NCBI GenBank assembly: GCA_964553875.1
Contig: CAZKNH010000057.1
Location: forward strand, 1-24,799
Direction of reading: 5' to 3'
Length of the DNA stretch: 24,799 nt
From: ZC4RG20 sp964553875
GTDB taxonomy: Bacteria; Pseudomonadota; Gammaproteobacteria; Steroidobacterales; Rariloculaceae
The notes under the pieces are model-generated. The model made no database searches and had not been told where the DNA came from. It saw only the letters and a program-made list of their open reading frames with translations. The first letter of the stretch is position 1, and each line of letters opens with the position of its first letter. Shown here in pieces: positions 21,095 through 24,799 of the stretch. The translations under genes were made by a program, and so were the position numbers.

Positions 21095-23302
21095 ATGAAG
21101 AAGTTGACGGTCACTTTCAGGGAGACGATGACCGGTGCGTTCGCGCTCGGCGAGACGGATCCGATCGCGGGCGCCGAAGCGGGTGCGAGGCTCGGCACGG
21201 CCCTCGCGCTCCATGCGAGCGTGCGCATCGACGATATCGACGCGTTCGTCCGCGATCCCACGCATACCGGGTCGCTCGCCGGCAGCGTCGATTTCCCGCC
21301 GTTCGGAATCGGGCTCGAAGGCTCCGCCGGAGTGTTCAACCTGTTCCGGCCGACCGAGGATCCGGAAGCGACTCACATGCGGTACGAGCTCGCGTTCCGT
21401 CACGACGGCAAGGACTATTATTTGCGCGGCTGGAAGACCGTTCGGGACGATCCGGGCTTCGATCTGTGGTCCGACACGACGACGCTCCATGTGACCCTGC
21501 ACGAGGGCCGGGATGCGACGGGGCCGGTCGTAGGCGCCGGCGTGCTGCGGCTCGGCGTCAAGGATCTCGCGGCGCTCCTGTCGACGCTCGACGTGCCGAA
21601 TGCAGCAAATTCTCGCGAGAAGCTCGAGGCGATCGTCAAGTTCGGACGGTTCTTCGCAGGGAAGCTGTGGGACGGCTACGTCGTGCCCAAATTCGGCCGA
21701 CGCCTTTTCGGCACGACGCAGGACGAGGCGCTCCATTTCGACGTCATCGTGATCGGCAGCGGCTTCGGCGGCGCCGTTACGGCGTGCCGGCTCGCCGAGA
21801 AGGGCGCGAGGGTCTGCATCCTCGAGCGCGGCCGCCGCTGGGCGCCCGAGGACTATCCGCGCGGGACGAACGATGCGTGGCTCTGGTCGGACGAGTGCCC
21901 GGAGCGGCAAAACGGCTGGATCGACCTCAAATGGTTCGATGACATGGCGGTCGCTCAGGGCTGCGGTGTCGGCGGCGGCTCGCTGATCTACGCGAACGTG
22001 TTCGTCGAGGCACAGCCCTTCGTCTTCGAGTCCGGCTGGCCGAAAGAGATCACCTACGAAGCGCTGAAGCCGTACTTCGAGAAGACGGGCGCGATGTTGA
22101 ACGTGCAGGAAGTGCCCGACAACCAGTGGCCGCCGAAGATGCGCCTGATGAAGGAGGCGGCCGATCGCGCCGGGTTCGGGGACCGCTTCCGGAAGATGCC
22201 GCTGGCCGTCCGTTTCGATCCGGATTTCGACTGCGAGCGCGCGGAGACGTTCGATCCGTCGCAGTCGAAACGCTTCGTCAACGAGCACGGGCTCGAGCAG
22301 GGCACGTGCATTCATTGCGGGAACTGCGACCTGGGTTGCCCGGTCGGCGCGCGCAACTCGCTCGACTTGAACTACATTCCGCTCGCGGAGCGTCACGGCG
22401 CCGTCGTGAAGCCGCTCCACTGGGTTCGGCGGATCACGCCGCTCGACGACGGCAGGGGCTACCGCGTCGATTTCGAGCGGATCGATCCGGTCGCGCGCAA
22501 ACGCGTGCCGGGTCACTTCAATGCGCGCAAGGTCGTCGTCGCGGCCGGCACGATGGGCACGAACGAGCTGCTCCTTCGTTGCCGCGATCAGTACGCGACG
22601 CTGCCGAATCTGAGCAAGATGCTCGGACGCGGCTGGAGCTCGAACGGCGACTTCCTGACACCCGCGCTCTACGCCGGCCGCAAGATCTCGCCGACGCGCG
22701 GACCGACGATCACGTCGGCGATCGACTTTCTCGACGGCTCGGTGGGCGGGCATCGATTCTGGGTGCAGGACGGCGGCTTCCCCGACATCGTCGCGAACGC
22801 GCTCGAGGACGAAGGAGGGAAGGGGCTGCGCGGCTGGGTCTTCCGGTCGTTGCTCGGCGCCGCACAGCGACATCAGCTTGCGTGCGTGATGCCATGGTTC
22901 GGGCAGGCATGCGACGCGGCCGACGGCGAGCTTCGCCTGTCGCGCAGCTTCCTGCCGCCGTTCCGGCAGCGGCTCGAGCTCGAATGGAAGATCGAGCGCT
23001 CCGAGGCCGTGATGGACGCCCTCGTCTCGATGCACAAGAGGCTTTCGAAGGAGACCGGCGGCGTCCCGCTGGTGCCGCTGTCGTGGCAGGTCTTCAAGGA
23101 CCTGATCACGCCTCACCCGCTCGGCGGCTGCCGAATGGGCGAGGGTCCGGACGACGGCGTCGTCGATCATCGCGGCGAGGTTTTCGGTCACCCCGGCCTT
23201 TACGTCGCGGACGGCGCGATCGTGCCGAAGGCGATCGGCGTCAATCCGTCGCGGACGATCGCGGCGCTTGCCGAGCGTATCGCCGATCTGATCGAAGTGT
23301 GA
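21095..23302 (+). CDS. Cholesterol-oxidase-type GMC oxidoreductase with N-terminal extension
   Basis: The 735-residue flavoenzyme has a FAD-binding Rossmann motif GSGFGG at 221-226 within DVIVIGSGFGGAVTACRLAE, and a second flavin-contact region GCGVGGGSLIYAN (289-301). The GMC C-terminal signature HPLGGCRMG has its His at 674 and NPSRTI its Asn at 717, the catalytic pair in cholesterol oxidases. Between them C405, C408, C411 and C415-P form a CX2CX2CX3CP pattern like a 4Fe-4S ligand set, common in this subgroup. Residues 1-210 are an extra domain of unknown function. The likely reaction is oxidation of a sterol or other bulky alcohol; no signal peptide is seen. A GGAGG site lies 5 nt before the ATG. 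It overlaps functionally with the hydrolase 4 bp downstream, as these two types are often adjacent or fused. Confidence 0.88.
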   Translation: MKKLTVTFRETMTGAFALGETDPIAGAEAGARLGTALALHASVRIDDIDAFVRDPTHTGSLAGSVDFPPFGIGLEGSAGVFNLFRPTEDPEATHMRYELAFRHDGKDYYLRGWKTVRDDPGFDLWSDTTTLHVTLHEGRDATGPVVGAGVLRLGVKDLAALLSTLDVPNAANSREKLEAIVKFGRFFAGKLWDGYVVPKFGRRLFGTTQDEALHFDVIVIGSGFGGAVTACRLAEKGARVCILERGRRWAPEDYPRGTNDAWLWSDECPERQNGWIDLKWFDDMAVAQGCGVGGGSLIYANVFVEAQPFVFESGWPKEITYEALKPYFEKTGAMLNVQEVPDNQWPPKMRLMKEAADRAGFGDRFRKMPLAVRFDPDFDCERAETFDPSQSKRFVNEHGLEQGTCIHCGNCDLGCPVGARNSLDLNYIPLAERHGAVVKPLHWVRRITPLDDGRGYRVDFERIDPVARKRVPGHFNARKVVVAAGTMGTNELLLRCRDQYATLPNLSKMLGRGWSSNGDFLTPALYAGRKISPTRGPTITSAIDFLDGSVGGHRFWVQDGGFPDIVANALEDEGGKGLRGWVFRSLLGAAQRHQLACVMPWFGQACDAADGELRLSRSFLPPFRQRLELEWKIERSEAVMDALVSMHKRLSKETGGVPLVPLSWQVFKDLITPHPLGGCRMGEGPDDGVVDHRGEVFGHPGLYVADGAIVPKAIGVNPSRTIAALAERIADLIEV

Positions 23303-23306
23303 GCCG

Positions 23307-24332
23307 ATGACGACGTACGTCGAGCGCATCGTGCCGTTCGAAGCCGGCGACGGCATGCCGCTCAATCTGGTGAACGTGCGGGCCGCGGATACCGAGCCCG
23401 TCCGCGGCCCGGTGCTGCTCGTCCACGGCGCCGGCGTGCGCGCGAACATTTTCAGACCGCCGGGGCAGCCGACCCTCGTCGACGCATTGATCGAGGCAGG
23501 CTACGACGTCTGGCTCGAGAACTGGCGTGCGAGCATCGATCTGCCGCCGAACGAGTGGACGCTCGACCAGGCCGCCGTGCACGATCATCCGGCGGCGGTG
23601 CGCAAGATCATCGAAGAGACCCGTGCCTCCGAGGTCAAGGCCGTCGTGCATTGCCAGGGATCGACGAGCTTCGTGATGTCGGCGCTCGCGGGCCTCGTGC
23701 CGGAAGTCACGACGATCGTGACGAACGCGGTGTCGCTCCATCCCGTCGTGCCCGCATGGTCGCGTGCGAAGCTCGAGGCCGTCGTCCCGATCGTGTCGAA
23801 GCTTGCGCCGTACGTCAGCCCGCGCTGGGGCATCGAAGCGCCGACGGCGCTCGCGAGGGCCATGACGCTCGCGGTCCGCGCCACGCACCACGAGTGCCGC
23901 AACACGGTCTGCAAGCTCGTGAGCTTCATCTATGGCAGCGGCTGCCCCGCGCTCTGGCGGCACGAGAATCTGACGGACGACGTGCACGACTGGCTGCGGG
24001 GCGAGTTCGCCGAAGTGCCGCTGTCGTTCTTCAGGCAGATGGCCCGTTGCGTCCGGCGCGGCGTGCTGACGACGGTGGACGGCCTGCGCGACATCCCGGA
24101 CGACTTCGCGGATGTCGGCCGTACGCGCGCCCGTTTCGCGTTCTTCACGGGTGCTCTGAACCGCTGCTTCCTGCCCGATAGCCAGATCCGCTCGTGGCGG
24201 CATTTCGATGCCCGTCGTCCCGGCTTTCACACGCTGCACGTGCTGCCGAATTACAGTCATCTCGACGTCTTCTTCGGGCGGCGTGCCGCCGAGGACGTTT
24301 TTCCGTTGATGCTGGCGGAGCTCGCAAAGTGA
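23307..24332 (+). CDS. Alpha/beta hydrolase with apparent Cys nucleophile
   Basis: The 341-residue protein is an alpha/beta-hydrolase of the lipase-like type. LLVHGAGVRANIF (37-49) holds the oxyanion-hole HGAG, and YDVWLENWRASI (66-77) is the typical segment after it. The nucleophile elbow reads VHCQGS (114-119), so the Gly-x-Ser-x-Gly serine is replaced by C116. A late acidic residue (D291) and H318 in NYSHLDVFFG complete a candidate triad. It follows the GMC oxidoreductase by 4 bp with no clear Shine-Dalgarno, implying coupled translation. There is no signal peptide. An ester or lactone linked to the GMC product is a plausible substrate, but this is inference. It is the last intact gene in the window. 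Confidence 0.87.
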   Translation: MTTYVERIVPFEAGDGMPLNLVNVRAADTEPVRGPVLLVHGAGVRANIFRPPGQPTLVDALIEAGYDVWLENWRASIDLPPNEWTLDQAAVHDHPAAVRKIIEETRASEVKAVVHCQGSTSFVMSALAGLVPEVTTIVTNAVSLHPVVPAWSRAKLEAVVPIVSKLAPYVSPRWGIEAPTALARAMTLAVRATHHECRNTVCKLVSFIYGSGCPALWRHENLTDDVHDWLRGEFAEVPLSFFRQMARCVRRGVLTTVDGLRDIPDDFADVGRTRARFAFFTGALNRCFLPDSQIRSWRHFDARRPGFHTLHVLPNYSHLDVFFGRRAAEDVFPLMLAELAK

Positions 24333-24539
24333 GGGCTCGCCGTTCTGCACCGATTCGGTCGGGCCAACCGTCGTTGGCGCTGCGCATCATCGTGCCCGTC
24401 GGACCGACAGGCCGGCCGACGGCGAGCGGCCGAAGACCCAACCAGTCCTGGAACGACCATTCGCTCGATGTGAGCGCGTGGTCGTGCTCGATGCGTAGCC
24501 AAGGGGCAGGTCCCTAGATTCGAGGGTTCCGCGCGACCG
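24333..24539. other. Intergenic stretch with no gene recognised
   Basis: This stretch between the hydrolase gene and the decayed ABC fragments shows no supported gene. It holds small GC-rich inverted repeats, for example GTCGG-A-CCGAC and CGCTC-GATGT-GAGCG, either of which could assist termination of the four-gene module, without T-runs. A short plus-strand translation near 24380 faintly resembles the start of solute-binding (Bug/TctC) proteins and is not called. Confidence 0.4.
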
Positions 24540-24644
24540 TCACCACGGCAACAGCGAAAGCCGCGGATCGCTGACGATCTGACGGAACGCGCTCGCGGCC
24601 CACATCGTGGTCAGCGAGGCGAAGAAGTTACCGCAGACCCACTG
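24540..24644 (-). pseudogene. Possible remnant of an ABC-2 permease C-terminus
   Basis: About 34 codons read on the minus strand end in ASAFRQIVSDPRLSLLPW and a TGA stop (24540-24542). The hydrophobic, membrane-like stretch resembles the last helix of an ABC-2 permease, which normally follows its ATPase gene. It is in a different frame from the ATPase fragment upstream, consistent with a deletion fusing the two. The call rests on a short stretch and on context. Confidence 0.3.
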
Positions 24645-24799
24645 TGGGCCGGCTCGTCGGCGAGCAGCCGGCCCTCCTTCAGGATCCAGACGCGGCTCGC
24701 GACGCGTTCGACGTCGCCGACGAGGTGCGTAACCGAGTCTAGGCCGTTCCGGGGTTCCGACTCTGCCGGCATCGGCCCGAGCGTTCGGAAGCCGAGTGC
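24611..24799 (-). pseudogene. Decayed C-terminal part of an ABC transporter ATPase (runs off the window)
   Basis: An open minus-strand frame of 62 codons enters from the right edge and stops at 24611-24613. It reads THLVGDVERVASRVWILKEG then RLLADEP, the standard H-loop and C-terminal region of ABC-2-type exporter ATPases. Just before it is PRNGLDS, a damaged form of the Walker B/D-loop DEPTNGLDP. The roughly 25 residues that should separate D-loop and H-loop are missing, and the acidic Walker B Asp-Glu is not intact. The gene therefore appears inactivated by deletion and point changes. The part beyond the window cannot be judged. Confidence 0.6.

Noticed and set aside
21020..23449. Open frame of 809 codons on the minus strand opposite the GMC oxidoreductase
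   Set aside because: The plus strand encodes a full GMC enzyme with all motifs; the antisense translation shows no recognisable domain.
24380..24517. Short plus-strand translation starting LRIIVPVGPTGRPT, faintly like the N-terminus of Bug/TctC solute-binding proteins
   Set aside because: Only about a dozen residues are similar and the rest does not continue the family; too weak to call a remnant.

Overview
The window is about 24.8 kb of GC-rich DNA with strong G/C preference at third codon positions, which is why long antisense open frames lie opposite most genes. Gene content suggests a Gram-negative gammaproteobacterium. It has a FecI/FecR/TonB-receptor surface-signalling set, a minor-pilin cluster in the order fimT-pilV-pilW-pilX-pilY1-pilE, and Planctomycete-type cytochrome (DUF1592) and DUF1552 proteins. 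The Steroidobacter/Nevskia area would fit, but this is inference from gene content only. No rRNA, tRNA, CRISPR array or intact insertion sequence was seen.

Region 1 (1-994): a perfect 30-bp inverted repeat (26-139), a minus-strand exported SnoaL/DUF4440-like protein (228-728), and a divergent intergenic region. Region 2 (995-11375, all plus): an ECF sigma factor overlapping a FecR-type anti-sigma/sensor; a TonB-dependent receptor with an N-terminal STN signalling domain; a two-CXXCH DUF1592-family protein; a twin-arginine-exported DUF1552 protein; and an exported ankyrin-repeat protein. The last four are separated by 25, 10 and 1 bp. They read as one regulon in which uptake of an unidentified ligand switches on envelope-located redox proteins of unknown function. 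The receptor has a second, well-formed signal peptide and start site between its STN and plug domains.

Region 3 (11376-18568, plus): the type IV pilus minor-pilin/adhesin operon. A perfect TGTGA-N6-TCACA palindrome (CRP/Vfr/Clp-like) lies 140 bp upstream. The operon carries an extra 118-residue exported CPEC-motif protein between pilX and pilY1. The pilE gene has a duplicated start region, with an 11-bp hairpin over the inner start codon.

Region 4 (18569-24332, plus): a tight four-gene module of a PhoD-like metallophosphoesterase, a permuted papain-like (NlpC/P60/YiiX-type) protein whose expected catalytic Cys position reads Ser, a cholesterol-oxidase-type GMC oxidoreductase with a long N-terminal extension, and an alpha/beta hydrolase with an apparent Cys nucleophile. 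None has a recognisable signal peptide, so a cytoplasmic lipid- or sterol-processing pathway is a reasonable hypothesis.

Region 5 (24333-24799): no intact gene. Minus-strand remnants of an ABC-transporter ATPase, and probably its permease, remain.
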